A stretch of DNA of 64,000 nucleotides from Sipunculus nudus (taxonomy: Eukaryota; Annelida; Sipuncula; Golfingiida; Sipunculidae): the NCBI GenBank assembly GCA_026874595.1, contig CM049316.1, positions 32,657,339 to 32,721,338 of the forward strand, given 5' to 3'. The notes beneath the pieces were generated by a model, which worked only from the letters and a program-made list of their open reading frames with translations, was not told where the DNA came from and searched no databases. The number at the start of each line of letters is the position of its first letter. Position 1 is the first letter of the stretch. Made by a program: the position numbers and the translations under genes. Positions 21,721 to 35,001 of the stretch are shown here, one piece after another.

Positions 21721-24551
21721 CAACTCGATGCCGCTCCGCTCAGCATCCTAAATCAAGGTTTTTCAAACAAACTTTCAACAAGTGTTCTTCTGTCTTTCTT
21801 ATTTCTTGTTTCTTTCCTTGTCTGAGAACTGTTAATTGCGCATGAGTGAGATCGAACCTGTGGCCACACAGTTTTGGTGTGGTAAACAGAAACACATGGG
21901 ATTGGTTTTCCTACATAGAGATCCACACCAACGTTCACACGCGTGGATGGGAGTAATTCAATGTGTTGGAACGGTTTTGCTTAAAAAACTTTTGTATTTA
22001 GTAAAAATGATCATATATCATAAGCTAAAATATTGCCAATGATTGTGTTCCTTGGCTATAGTGCTATAATGTTAGGCTATAGTGGTGCTATCTGGAGTAG
22101 AATAGGGTGCAAGACGCAAAATTATGTGCTGTTTTTCGGCAACAATAATTCTTTTCTCATCTTTTAGGCCGAGAAAGTGGTTATGGGCGCCCTTCCAAAA
22201 CAAATCCTCATACCCTCTCTCTATATCTACCCTTAGATTTTAAGTGCGAATGGCAGTGAGTGGTTTCATGAATCAGCTTTTTTTTCAATGGTATCGGAGT
22301 GAAAGAGCATATTATAGGGCTTTGCAAAAAAATCAAGAATGATAAAATCGTTCTGCGGGACCCTTTATTTCCACATAAAGTGAGACAAACGTATACTGGT
22401 ACGGAACGAAACTGTATGAAAGCTAAATTAACCTTGTCTGAGGGCACCCATCTGCCAGGCTTTAGGTTACATCTGATATACCATGGCAGGGAAACAGACG
22501 TTCAGTGTAAAACCAACTACTAAAAGAACGCATTCTCAGCAAATTGCGAAAGAGGATATACCAGATAGTGATGCCTTCAATGTTAACTTGTAATAATAAA
22601 ATTTTATTAATTGGCCTTTATTTCAAAAGCTCCATCTGAGTTCGGCTTTAAATTCTGTCTAGGAGAATAAGAAAGAACCTGATATAGATGTTTCATACGC
22701 AACAAAGGGAAATAGTGACACTTTAATAAATGTGAATTCAAGTCTAGTCTTCAGTCGTCATATATGAGAACGTTACACTATGCCTGTAAAAAAAATACCA
22801 TCAGCCAGGACCTTGTGAAATGCGCTGTAAAGACATGCGGTATTATGAAGTTTTAGCTTTGGACATAGCCGGGTGGTCAGACCGTCCCTCCATCGATCCG
22901 AAACCATCTGAAGGCCTTTATAGAAAACATATTCGGCTGTTGGCGCCAATGCCTGAATGAAGGGATATAATATCGGCATCTGAATAGTTTTTTTCGTCAT
23001 TGCTATTGCATATCAAATGCAGTAAATCGTTCTGACAAATAACTGTTGATGTGTGAATCAATTTATGGATTGCTAGATGTCGATGGAACAATACGAAGCT
23101 GAAATTAACGTGATCATTGTGAAGTAATAGAAAAGAATATTAGAGACAAGTGACGTTATCCTTGGATATACTGCTAAAATACAGTTAGGAGAATGGTCCT
23201 GGTTCCAACAAACTCTTCTTAAAAACTGGTCCACCTGGTTTATGTTGTCTGTAGTATTACATTCCATTCCCGCACGTCAATGCTTCTTTGACGCCTGATT
23301 CGGGTTTTACGTTCCCATTTGACTCTGCGCTGCCATGACACAAAGAAGTCCACCTTGTAATGGGATACAGTTCCTGAAAGGCTGGAAGTGGTTTGCAGTT
23401 TTCCCACACATCCTTGAAAAGTCTTAAAATGTCTCATGTCTGATTTTGCTTTTTCAAGGCTTTCAAAAGGGTCATAGAATGAGAGTTTCCCCCTGGACAG
23501 GCCTTGAAAATGATTACTAATTTCAAGTTTTATCCCTCCTGATATTTCACATTTGCAGAAGTAGAGTGTTACTCGATATTCATAAATCTTTAAACTAGGT
23601 AGCCTTCAAAGAGCGCATACCGCCGCCAAAGCTGGATGTCGTGAAGAAACTGCTCCAAAATCTGATCAAACGTCGTTCACTTATAACCCTTAGATGTACA
23701 GACTTCCTTCGCTTCATGCCGTCATTAAATGCCAATGGAAGTTTTATTTTTTAATTCCCCGGGAAACACAGGAATAAAGTAAAGCAAATAGCTCATGTAT
23801 TTTTTTAGTCGTAGTCACATCCAGTATTACGCATATCCATGCTCTCATCCACGTTCTACATCATTTGATATTTCATTTAAATTGAATTACAATTAAACGA
23901 ATGAATCAACAGGAGAGAAGACAGATTTACAGACAGTACATGATAGCCTGCAGGGTAGTAGCTTGAATCTGGACTGTTATACTACCTTTAGAACAGAAAT
24001 ACGTGCGGTCTTGAACTGTAAACCCTTATTTGACCACCATGCGAAGGATCCATCCTTCTAACAGCCTGACAGCCCAACTGATCAGCCCCTAATACGTTCT
24101 TGAAAATAGGTCACCTCTCTCCTTAGACTGAATGTGTAAAGGGCAGACTTTTAAGGATATTCATGCCATATTGTGAACTTTTCTTACATTTGAAACACCA
24201 GATCGTCCCTGCTTATGAACCGCAATATCGGTAATTGGAGGGCCTGATTCAGCAATCAGATCTTTTCGATCACTGCCTTGTCTTTAGTTCTTATGGTTTC
24301 ATTAGAGAAGCCGACATTCAGGTTTAGACCCTGGTTAAGCTGGGTTTTCAGAAGATACTGATGGTCCCTGGAAGGACAGATAGTATGTATTGCTGAATAT
24401 AGTATAAGAAATTTTGTTTGTGTGTGGATGGACTTTCTCCAGAGGTCCTCCAGAGTGCAAATACATAAAAAAAATTATTTTAATTTTTTTTTATCTGTTC
24501 ATTTTTTGTAGATATGAAATATACCTGATTTTAATAATTCCTTTCGGTATG
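21721..24551. other. No gene recognised
   Basis: Mostly unique-looking AT-rich DNA. Weak tRNA-like box B motif on the - strand at about 21847-21866. CCTTGAAAA-type motifs recur at 23410-23511 and may be a diverged repeat. No coding exon recognised. Confidence 0.4.
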
Positions 24552-24666
24552 ATATTAGTCAAGGGTGACAGATATGCACCGGATACTTATTTTTTATTTT
24601 GGCAAAATTTCCAAGGTCCTACACCCATTAGCTGATTCCCCATAATTTTTTAGTTGCGGGCAATGA
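24552..24666 (+). repeat. Dispersed repeat family C, copy 1
   Basis: ATTAGTCAAGGGTGACAG, ATATGCACCGGATACTTATT, CCAAGGTCCTACACCC, TTAGCTGATTCCC and TTAGTTGCGGGCAA are shared in order with 31372-31482. The family is not identified. Confidence 0.6.
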
Positions 24667-27600
24667 TCGCCCGACTGTTGCAAACATTTCATCTTGTTAC
24701 AATGGCATGGTATATTGCAGCATAACAAAATATGTCTGAGTAACTGTTTACAATATCATATCATCTAGTAGAGTACATTGATACACGTATCATTTTATAC
24801 TTTTGCTTCATATATGTAATAACGTAATAGAATAACATAGGACAGTATTATTTAAAATAAATTGCAGATATTATAATATACTATATATCGTTGTCATTAT
24901 CCTAGGGGTTTTATTATTATATTATTGTAATACTTTTAAGTTTAAATAAGTACAGAAAGAGTAGTATAGCTTAATTCACTGTAAATATCACAGTTTAGTT
25001 GAGCCGAGCGAATTATAGCTGAAGTGGAATATACTGGTATAACACACCATGGTACAATTTACGAAAAGCACAGTTTGAAATCCGTGGTAATATGACAAAT
25101 GGTATAATTCTACAGGTAAAAACTTCATAGTTTTATAATATTTTATAGTTATCTAATTGTTCCGTTTACGCCTCCAATGTGAGAGCAGGAGCAATAAGAT
25201 TAGATTGGCATTCTGCTGCCATGACAACGACTGGAAACATCACGATGTTTATGCTGCCCTGGACAAGTTAATCATGATCACAAAACATCATGTTTGACAA
25301 GATTAACTTTATTTGTCATAGACCGATCGGAGTATGTTTCTTGTGTTGCTCGACCGAGTCATATAAATTTTATAATCAAATGAAATCAGAATGTAAAAAT
25401 ATGAAAGCATACTATAATTAACTTGGTTTATTGCAAAGCACAGGGTACGACCAATGGACTTAAGAAAATATTTGCATGATCTCAGGACTGATCAAAGGTC
25501 TATATCCTTGGAACTATGCCAACATCCAAAGTTTCAAACGCTTCTGTTTTGCGAAACCGAGAGAAAGCAGGCAGACTGCAAAGCAATTGCTTTAAAATAC
25601 GTTTTTTTTTGTGTAAAATACACTCGATGTAAGCTATAGAAGTAAACTCTTGTTAATTAGCTTAATTACACAACTTACTTGTGTGACGTCCCACAGATAC
25701 CAGAGAGCATCCGCAGATGAAAGCGAAGAACAAAATGAAAATCATGTACAACGGGGTATAACGTAGACACGTGGATCAGATGAAGGACTAATGGTTTCAG
25801 GTTGGATTTCAACCTGTCAGTCGAAGACAAAATAATGAAAAAAAAATCAGAGATTTGCATTAATACCTGAGCCACAGGCTACGAATGCATCCCTGGCCCC
25901 GTGCATGTAAGAAATGAAATAACGAATGCTTAACACAACTATAATTTGATATTTTTGGGCGTGGTCCAAATAGCGTTATTGCGCTATAAACTTAGCGATA
26001 TACGTCCCTTTGCCACAAAAAATTCTGTGCAGATAGATTTTTAACTGGACCCTGTCCTCAGAGTACTTACATGTCGTACCCCTGCGCCCTTGTCAAACCT
26101 TGTTTCTCGAAACCTCTCAAAGGGGCTGTCATTTTGAGTACACTCTAAAATCTGGATGTCACAGGTCGCGTGTCGGAATTATTGGTATACTGATGGCACA
26201 AATAATCTAAACTAATGATATTTCATCCTAAGTCAATATATACCGCTAGTAACAGGTAATGTACTTATATTTGAATGACCATAAACAAGTACCTACACAA
26301 CTAGAGTAATAGGACCTTTCCAGTCAAGCAAACCAGGACATCACGCCGCCGTTAGCGCAGGTAGATATATTTTTTGCAGAAAAAAACAGCAGTCTGCTTT
26401 GCTGAATATGCAATCAAGAAAGGCTCTAAGTTATGTGATTTAAAACGATTGTGACAAAATTGTCCACGGCATACGGCTGTCCTTCAAGAACGATTTGACA
26501 AAGAGAATTCTTTGGTATCTGATATGTGAACCCATTTCCAAACCGTTTGTCGTCCATAGCTATTTTCTGTTTTTTTTAAATGGACGTTCACCCTAGAAAA
26601 ACCAAATGTCTTTACAAAAGATACCTTTTCTACTTATAGCTATAAACTTTCTTATCTTTTTCGTCTTTTCCATTAACTTAACATGCTTACAAACATAGCA
26701 CAAAGATCTATACTTGCACCGACCATGTTCCCGCTATATAATCGTCGACTTGACGATATAATCATCTTGAGTAAATACGAAAGAGTACTCTTGTATCCAA
26801 TAACTGGGGCGAAGGTGTCAATATTTTTAGACAAAAACTACATTTCTTAGATTGGACTTTTTGCGTAGCATTGAAAACCTCTATTTTTATGCATGAAATA
26901 AATCGATATTTCTTGGAGAATATTTTATAATCTCTTCATGGATGTGCTAGATTTCACCTTCTGCTCTGTCCAAGTTACCTTTGCTTCCACACTTGGGACA
27001 AGTAAATCCCGATAGAGTTGGATAATAAGCTCTGGGGAAACCACCTGCATGGTGCTTATCAAAATGCTTTACGGATTCTTGCCGGACTGATGTTATCATA
27101 TTCGTCTGCAACAAAACTAGGACAAACCGTAGCTACAAAGATTCCAAAAATCTCCTTATTTACAATAAATACCCGCTTGTGTTGCCTAGGGAAAAAACAC
27201 AACACTCCATCCCGGGAGTTCGAATCTTTGATTTTCACATTATGCCACAACCCAGGGTAGGCGCTTTGCTCAGAATTCCATGCCCCGCGACCATGAATCA
27301 CTTACAAACTGCAATCTTGAGGGGGAGGAGAATGAATAAAAGTTAAAACACCAGACGCATGTTGTTTCAGATTGCAGGTGTTCTTAGGACGAGCCAGTCG
27401 TGAGACTGCTTGTGAACATTTTGTTTAATGAGCTTCGAGCGCAAAAACCTTTGCAACATGTCGCATGGCAAAAGCCAATGCCATAGCGGCCCCTATAAAA
27501 CCTGCACAAAGGAAAGAGCTGCAAACATTGACAGCAAGGAGGTCAGCAAACGATAGGAAGGTATTCAGGCTGATAAAAATAGGTTTGAATGCCCTCGTTT

Positions 27601-28805
27601 AGCCACAATGGCTTAATTATGAAGGTTTTCTTCGGTGGATCATCATGCACAGAGGTGTCATTTTGTTTTCTAGATAATATCCTGCTCCATGAATTAAAAT
27701 AATGATTTTATAATAAACAAATCCTCCTTATCAAAGGGATTTCTTCCGTTCTGCATTTATTTCACAGGGCATGCCATACGTCATACCTACGTTTGATCAA
27801 GATATATAGTGGCCGCACGGATGTATTTCCGTATTTTGTAATTGCAATACCACAATTCCACTCGGTAATCATGTGAAGTATCAATAAATCATTAATATAT
27901 TGTATTGAGAAATATGACCCTACTCATAAAGAAATATTCCTCTACAATATGATATGTTTGTAGAACATGTACTTCATTTTTAGTTTGTGGCTCGTCCTTC
28001 ATATATGTATTTAACAGAAAATAAGAGTTTTGATGTACAAATACATTTGTCTTAAAATAAAAATTAATAAAATCGACATAATCTAATATGAAGTAAAACG
28101 ACATATCAACGTATAAGTTATGTAATATAAGTTTTTGTATACCCACGATAACTAATCGATTAATCGACACAATCCTTCGAATTCTCTTCTTTTGTGAATC
28201 ATCTTTCTTTAGCAGTAAGTACAAATCAGGTTTCTGTCACTTCTCAAACATGAAAATATGTTTTTGACATTTCTAAGATACTGATACATTCTTTACTGAT
28301 TTAATATGATACCGGCCTCTTGTCTAAAATTTCAAAGGCATAACTTAAACATCGGCGTCTCCTGACCAAAAAATATCTTTTTCTATATGTTAGATTATTA
28401 TACTGAATGGGAATCACATGACTGAAACCGTGCATTTCTTACTATTCGTTGGTATTATGCATAACACAAAGCTTGTGAATAATGGCGAGGCCCCATCTTG
28501 AGAAATATCACGAAAACCCAGTTTCAACCGAATTTTAACATATCTTAACTATCAGGTCAGTGCCTAGCCAATTTGGTATAGGATGAAATTATACTGGAGA
28601 AGCCCAAATATTTAGCAAGGCACCGCCGCAAAACAAATTTTTCTCTTTTAACAACAATCAAACTCTCAGACTTTACTTATATATAACGAAAAGTAATGAA
28701 GAAATATCTTTTTGCAGCAAGAAAAGCTTTTTATTTGAAAACATAAAGTCAGTCTAGAAACTTTGGTTTAAGATCCAAGAAATAGACAAAAATGTGCTTT
28801 TATTG
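24667..28805. other. No gene recognised
   Basis: About 4 kb of AT-rich DNA. A GGGAGTTCGAATC motif at 27214-27226 resembles a tRNA box B and may mark a decayed SINE. No open frame exceeds 110 codons and none shows a recognisable domain. Confidence 0.4.
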
Positions 28806-28879
28806 ACAGTGAACATATCAGTAGTATACATATGATATAAAATACATATGATATAAAATACTACTGATATGTTCACTGT
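28806..28879. repeat. Perfect 22-bp inverted repeat with duplicated loop
   Basis: 28806-28827 is the exact reverse complement of 28858-28879. The 30-base spacer is essentially two copies of the 16-mer ACATATGATATAAAAT (28828-28843 and 28844-28859). The hairpin is perfect and isolated. Confidence 0.9.
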
Positions 28880-29225
28880 TTCCTGGACCCTATTGCTAAT
28901 CAGTTTACTATGCTTATTGAGCATCCTGGTAAAATATCTTTGTATTATATATAAACATTGAAAAACCAACAAACTTCTTTGCCCTGTTCTGTTCTAGTAC
29001 CGCACCTGTACCCTGACCATTCCTATTGTGCCCCCGAGAACAATAGGATCATTGTCAGTCTTTCACCCCCCCCCCCCCTCCCCCCGAATCATACAAAGCG
29101 TAATCTCGTAAAGTCTCGGTTTTTCAAATTACGCCGTTAGCTTCATTCTTACCACATTCACCGGATGATCAGGTCGCATCCCGTGAAACACTGTTGTGAA
29201 TTTTCAGTGTTGTTTTTCTTCAGTG

Positions 29226-29226
<1 letters not shown>

Positions 29227-29284
<58 letters not shown>
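29227..29284. repeat. (TA)29 microsatellite
   Basis: 58 uninterrupted bases of TA dinucleotide. Confidence 0.97.
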
Positions 29285-29287
<3 letters not shown>

Positions 29288-29427
29288 GCTGTTACGGAAC
29301 CTAATATAAACAGATCACGTATGCGTGATGAACACAAATTTTGTAATGGAGATAAAAAATCAGATTCTGTAGCACTAGGCATGGTGAAATGTCTAGGGGA
29401 ATGAATAAAGAAGTGAGTGTTTTTTTT

Positions 29428-30025
29428 TGTAACAAATAACTATAATTTATTCTTAAAACGACCCTAACAATAAAATACAATAATTCAAAACAATTATACA
29501 GTAAAACAGCGTTATAGCAACAAGTCAATATAATCACACAGAAAGATAATGGTAAAGTACCTCGATACCAGCACCGTCACCACGATAAATCCTTTGAATG
29601 TAAACTCTCGGAGAAAGACAGTTCAGTGGCAAGTTCTTGCAACAACACAGAAAGTAAACTGAAGTCCAAATGTATAAAATCCAGGAAAAGTTCTTTAAAA
29701 TCTATAATTGCCGCATTCGTCGGATAAGGTCCTGACACACGCTTCTGGGTCCGCTGGAATCTGCTCTGCTCTGCCCCCAGGTTCTAAAAACAGCCCCTTT
29801 ATATACCTTCACACCCCAAGCCGGGAATTTTCCACTTCTCGAACAGTCTAAACACGCGTTTCAGGAATTCTCTAGAAAGAACAGCGCTGTGTATCTCCAC
29901 ACACCAGGCTCATCACGTGACCCACGACCAGGCGTGAAAACTCAAGGCTCACATGACAACGATAGTTCAACCAGTACGGATTAAACATAAAATGTAACAA
30001 CAACACGAGTTACGCCCGTGTCACA
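29428..30025 (-). mobile_element. Putative solo LTR (598 bases)
   Basis: Read on the - strand, the block starts TGTGACAC at 30025 and ends TTGTTACA at 29428, giving nearly inverted TG...CA termini. It carries a TATA box, TATATAAAGG, at about 29797-29806, followed by G/C-richer leader-like sequence, and an AATAAA signal at 29446-29451 about 17 bases before the 3' end. This layout (U3, TATA, poly-A signal, TGT...ACA ends) is that of a long terminal repeat. No second LTR, primer-binding site, polypurine tract or gag/pol frame was found, and no target duplication is clear because one flank is a T run. A host promoter on the - strand is the alternative. Confidence 0.5.
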
Positions 30026-31371
30026 CAATAAAAAGAGCACCTGTAACAAGGCTCATAATTGAAACCCATAAAGAAGGAAAATCGACAAAATTATTTAATC
30101 AAATGTCACACACGTGATACCGACTGAAAACATCAAGAGATAAAATATATAAGATTAAATGGGAATTTGTATACAGGAATATGGTGATTAATCAGAAGCT
30201 TAAAAGGAAAATGATGAATTGGATTATCTTGTACATACCCACGTTTTCCAACGTTTGTCCGTGTGTTTGTTTTTTGTCTTTCTTGCGGAAAGGGAGAGTT
30301 ATCTTGAAAACTGCTCACCACAGAGACAGAGACACATTATAAATGTTTGTCTGTAGTTTGTTAGCCAATTGTCTAGTTACATCTATTAATCAGATAGTCC
30401 CGGATAAGTTTTAGAATTATTTTCTGGCAAGTTCGACCTAAGTCGTGAGTTGCATAATACTGAAGATGGCCTGTACGCTCAAGTTCTGCAAAACGGGGGT
30501 CTTCGTTAATTGTATTGGAAGTCAGAGCGAGGTCCCTTAAAGGTGACGCACAGGCAATAAAATTCACCTCTTGGCTTATGAAATTTCTATGAGTGGGGCA
30601 AGAAAAAGCCGTTAATACTGGCGTTAGGTGTCACTTTTAATTCGTCAGAATCTTAATAATTATATAGACTTAACTTCTATAAGGCAAATTTACTCCTATT
30701 AGTTCATTGTTATTCGACATAGGTCGAATAAAACGATGTAGTGCCTAAATAAAACGAAAAGAAGAGAACAAATAAATGGATATTCGCGTTTATTTCATGT
30801 ACTAATCTGTTTTAGCAGATTTACATGTCAGCTTGGTGGATGCGGGGTTAGTAGAGATATTGGTTTAGCTGCGATGTTAAATGGAATAATCTTGTAGGAG
30901 TGTGACCTATGAAACACACAAATTGCAGAAGTGTCTTTTTCCCACTCGATCTATACTTTATTTATTCCTGTAAAATTCTATTTTCATTCAAAACAGAAAA
31001 ACCGACAAATCCACCAAAGAGGCAACGTTTACTGCTGTGTTTATTGGTCATTCCTCCTGTTCGCAGAATTACACAGAAACGACGGGGCCCTTTTTTTTTA
31101 CAAATTATTATGAAATGATGGGAATGCTGATATTAGTCAATCAGCCTGAGTTGCCTTGGCGAAGGTGTGTCCTCTTCACAATGCTATTCAGCCTCCCAGT
31201 AGGGGTGGGTAATATAATAGTTTTATCAATATGCAGGTCAATTTGTTTTGTATTTGGACTCTCTGGTAGGTATTAACAATTTTCTTGGTTGGATTTTATT
31301 AGGTTCCCCTGAATGAAAAGCCACCAAATACATACCTTTTTATTTATTTATTTTTTCTTTCCTTCTGCCAC
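30026..31371. other. No gene recognised
   Basis: AT-rich with chance ORFs. A short GCCTTGGCGAAGGTGTG motif at about 31152 resembles tails of dispersed repeats seen in other invertebrates, but no element could be delimited. Confidence 0.4.
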
Positions 31372-31482
31372 ATTATCAGTCATAGGGCACTGGTATGCAC
31401 TTGGTATTTATTTGAAATTGACCTTATTTCAAAGGTCGTACACTTCATAGCTGTTTCCTATTAACGCTTAGTTGCGGGCAAC
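31372..31482 (+). repeat. Dispersed repeat family C, copy 2
   Basis: TATCAGTCATAGGGCACTGG, TATGCACTTGGTATTTATT, CAAAGGTCGTACAC, ATAGCTGTTTCC and CTTAGTTGCGGGCAAC follow the same order and spacing as copy 1 at 24552. Substitutions are many, so the copies are old. Confidence 0.6.
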
Positions 31483-32394
31483 AAGTTGAGGGTATAAGTA
31501 ATCGTTTTGTTGCTTTTCCCTTTTTTCCCTCTTTTTTCCCCTTTCCCTGAAAAAAAGACAGTACGCTAGTCACGCTCTACGAGGCCATATTGCCTTTCAC
31601 TAACCAAACGGTAGGGGTGACAGCATTAAGATTGATAAAATCATAACTGAACTGTGTGTCCTTGTTTGGAAACATAATATCATGCATTTTATATATGATT
31701 CACAACGGCCACATCAAAATGAAAAGTGTCCTAGACATATTTATATTAGATGTTGGATGAGAACCGCTATTCGTCACTCTCACGTAAACTAAAGATGAAA
31801 GTGAAAGCACGGAAGAGAAAGTATTTTAAAACATTTAAATTAAGGTTTCCATCATTAATAAGATGTTTACAGGCTCATATCAAAACCCCGTTTTACGAAC
31901 TGATGTCGGGACAAGCTATATTACATTTATATTACTTGTTATAGGCATTTTGAAAGACTATGCTTATTGGAAGAACTCTTTCGGTTTAAATATATATGCG
32001 GCGGTATTTTGTAACTGGTGACCCCTGGGATGCATTAATTCATGTCTAGTCATTAATTGGTCAAATATGAAGATTTCTGTGTCAGGAGGATCCCAGGTCT
32101 ACAAACACATGTAGGACTTAAGCTGATTATTCCGGAGATTGGGTAGTGGCCTTGCAGACTCCAACATTTTTAAAAATTAACAACTGTGCTGACGGAAATT
32201 TTGCGATCATTTTTGATAATTTAATTATACATATCATGAGTGCTTTATTTCGCGGGTATCTAATGAAAGGTCACTTAACTTTCTGTTATTTTATTTCATA
32301 TCCTGGTGTCACCCAGGCTCGGAGTCTACAGCATCTAAATGGCCCTGGGTGTGTGATTATCCCCTTGCAGGATCATAACGTAAGGATCGAACCC
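31483..32394. other. No gene seen
   Basis: Short ORFs only. A C run (32392-32402) abuts the next feature. Confidence 0.45.
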
Positions 32395-32480
32395 CCCCCC
32401 CCACCCCCAGAAGAATACTTGGTGGGGGTCACCCTTAGATTTGAACTCACGACCTCCAGGCTTCGAGTCCTGTGATTTCT
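32395..32480 (-). repeat. tRNA-derived SINE-like head
   Basis: On the - strand GAAGCCTGGAGGTCGTGAG leads into GAGTTCAAATCT (+ coordinates about 32433-32444), a good B-box (GTTCRANYC). This is the arrangement seen in tRNA-related SINE heads. The A-box is degenerate and no full cloverleaf closes, so it is not a tRNA gene. Confidence 0.45.
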
Positions 32481-33655
32481 CCCTAATATGTAATTAAGAT
32501 TTATAGAGCATAGTCGCAAGAGTTTTTCACATTTCAACATATCCCCTTTGATGCGCTGCTGCGGATCGGATTATAGGCCTTCAGATGGGAAGTGCCACGC
32601 GTTCATCACTGGACTGTTGTTTACATCCCTGTGTGAGACCTTTCAGGTATATTAAGGTTAATCGAAATTCCAAGCTGCACAGATATAAAGACAATACCTT
32701 GTAAGAAAGCCATCTGAGCTCCATTTGACCATAACGTCTTTACCGCGAATGGGAAATGTCTGGAGACCGCTTCACGATGTCGTAAAACAGATCATTTCTG
32801 CAACCTGCTAAGTGAAATTATTTCAAAGTTTCCCCCAAATCAGCCAACGCGACTTATCTCGATAGGTGGATGAGGAACGCGTCTTTTCTGCCTACTAATT
32901 AACTGGATAGAGAAAATAAATTAGCTAAACCCATCGCAAAATGTCACTGAGGCCTTTATAGTCAAAAACAATGGCAGAGTAATGGCGCATATGAGGAGTC
33001 TGTTGCCAGAGTGTTTCAGGTATCACTAGGAATATATTGTGAATGCCGTCTGAGAGATTCATAAAGGCTGACCATAAGGGAGATTAAAGTATTTGGACTA
33101 GGGCCTTTCACCAACCCTAGCTCAGGTGGCAAGTCTATTAGACAAATTACCATGGCTAAGTTTAGAGTGTATGACACGCCGATGGTTCCCCCGACACACG
33201 CCTGCATCGGCTGGTTTTTAATTAATCTATCCATCGCCCTTTTCAAACCCGCTTGTAGTTGACACCTGTAGAACGAAACTAGTTTCCATGGACCTATAAC
33301 TGCATAAATTATACCTTTTTAGGTATTTCTGTTATGGTAATTTATGTAACAACTTTCTTTTTTACATAATCGTCATTAACCAGCGGCTTATTACATTTAC
33401 GTTGATACATTTTATGTACTAATTAGATCGCCTATTTAAAAGTTTGATCAAATATCTTAATTCTTGCACCTCAACCTATCTTCACTAAGATTATCCCTGT
33501 TGAATCATGGGTTATACTTTATAATTGATATAACTATAACTTCTCTTAGCAGGTGTGAATGGATAAAGTGTTAATATAAAAGGGCAAACTTGAGATAATT
33601 GCATGGAGCAATATCTTTCTACATGATTGTGACATATCCATTCACCATATTGGCC
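32481..33655. other. No gene recognised
   Basis: Mixed-composition intergenic DNA with chance ORFs under 80 codons and no recognisable repeat. Confidence 0.45.
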
Positions 33656-33990
33656 ATTAAAAGGAATGCAAGTCTCCGACATAGGATCCCTTATGTGAGA
33701 TCTTCCTAAAACCCGGCTTGCATTCACATAATCGGCCCATATTTCAAGGTTCTTTCGTGCATAAGTAACCTTTCATTTGTGAATGTTCCTTGATGGCTTC
33801 AGGAATCTGGATCATGTACCGGATCCACGCTAAAATCTGAGCGATTCTTGATTGGCCCCTTCCCGAAATGCCTCGACAAATTCATAAGATTCTGTTCATG
33901 ACTGCGTGAGTTATGTTATGAACAAAAACGCAAAAGCACAGACAAACATGCACACAAACACACACGAACACAAACACAACACAAACATTA
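33656..33990 (+). repeat. Dispersed repeat family A, copy 2
   Basis: AAAGGAATGCAAGTCTCC, GCATTCACATAATCGGCCC, TTTCGTGCATAAGTAACC, CATTTGTGAATGTTCC, then CCGGATCCACGC and ACAAATTCATAAGATTC, ending in a CA-rich ACACAAACACACAC tail. It is collinear with 20571-20878. Confidence 0.65.
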
Positions 33991-34596
33991 CCACCTTGTA
34001 CGACATACTAAATACTGCACAAATGATAACTTGTTTGGTACATTCAAACTATTTTATCCACGATAATATATCTAACAACGTTCTATTTGCATAATCGTTA
34101 TTATCAAGTGCTATATTACTTTTACGTTTTTACATTTTTGCACTTATTATTGTTAATAATAGATGTCATCAGACCGCTAAATTCCCACACTTCAACCTGT
34201 GTTCACTAAGACGAATCACTCTCATGAACAATATGTTTTATACCAGGTGTATTCTGTGTCAATTTAGGACATAATACATTAAATTGCAGGACCCTGCTAC
34301 CTTAATTAGTATGATTTGATTATCAGCTAGAAATTTCTCAAATTTCGTCAGTAAATGGACTTAATTACACGCCAGAGAATTTGCGTTCAGTTAGGTCAAG
34401 ACAGCCTTTCGTGATAATTGTATTCAACAATAATTTATAATGGACGGAACAAATGGCGTTAGATTGCACCATAGATTTCTTTTTCTGCAAGCCAAACGTG
34501 ACAATTCAAAGAAATCATGACGAATTATAATTTTCATCAATTGTATCTCATTATCTTATGATATAATTTCATCCTATCCTACCTTCATTATTAACA

Positions 34597-35001
34597 AATC
34601 GACTGCAAAGTATACAGAATGCTGCCGCGAGGATTATTACGGGTGCTTCAAAATCAGATCATGTTACTCCAATTTTGTATTCTCTGCATTGGCTGTCCGT
34701 TGTGCAAAGGGTAAAATTCAAAATGTTAATTCTTGTGTATAAGACAATAAATAATTTAGCTTCTCTTTACCTGCAAGAGCTTATTCACAGTTATACCCCA
34801 TTAAGAAGCCTTCGGTCAGCAGGTAAAAACTTACTGGTCGTGCCTTTTACCAAATCTTTCTGTGTACAAAATCGGGCATTCAGTGTTGTTGACCCGAAAC
34901 TGTGGAATGACCTTCCAGACACTCTAAGAGAAGCCACCAGTCTCTCACAATTTAAAGTAAATTAAAAACATATTTGTTCATGGAATATTTTTATGCCTAG
35001 T
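34597..35001 (+). mobile_element. 5'-truncated non-LTR retrotransposon tail (CR1/L2-type)
   Basis: An open frame encodes the C-terminal region that follows the reverse transcriptase in CR1/L2-like LINEs. Motifs in order are LQSIQNAAARIITG (about 34615), LHWLSVVQRVKFKM (about 34684), LVYKTINNLASLYLQELI (about 34732), YTPLRSLRSAG (about 34793), QNRAFSVVDPKLWNDLP (about 34867) and a terminal FK motif. The frame stops at 34963-34965; the expected LKTYLF-type ending is present just after it in the next frame, so one base appears to be lost. No reverse transcriptase core precedes it, consistent with ordinary 5' truncation. The element is dead. Confidence 0.85.

Noticed and set aside
23405-23515. 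CCTTGAAAA-rich segment as a conserved element
   Set aside because: The motif recurs but no unit, boundary or second copy could be defined by eye.
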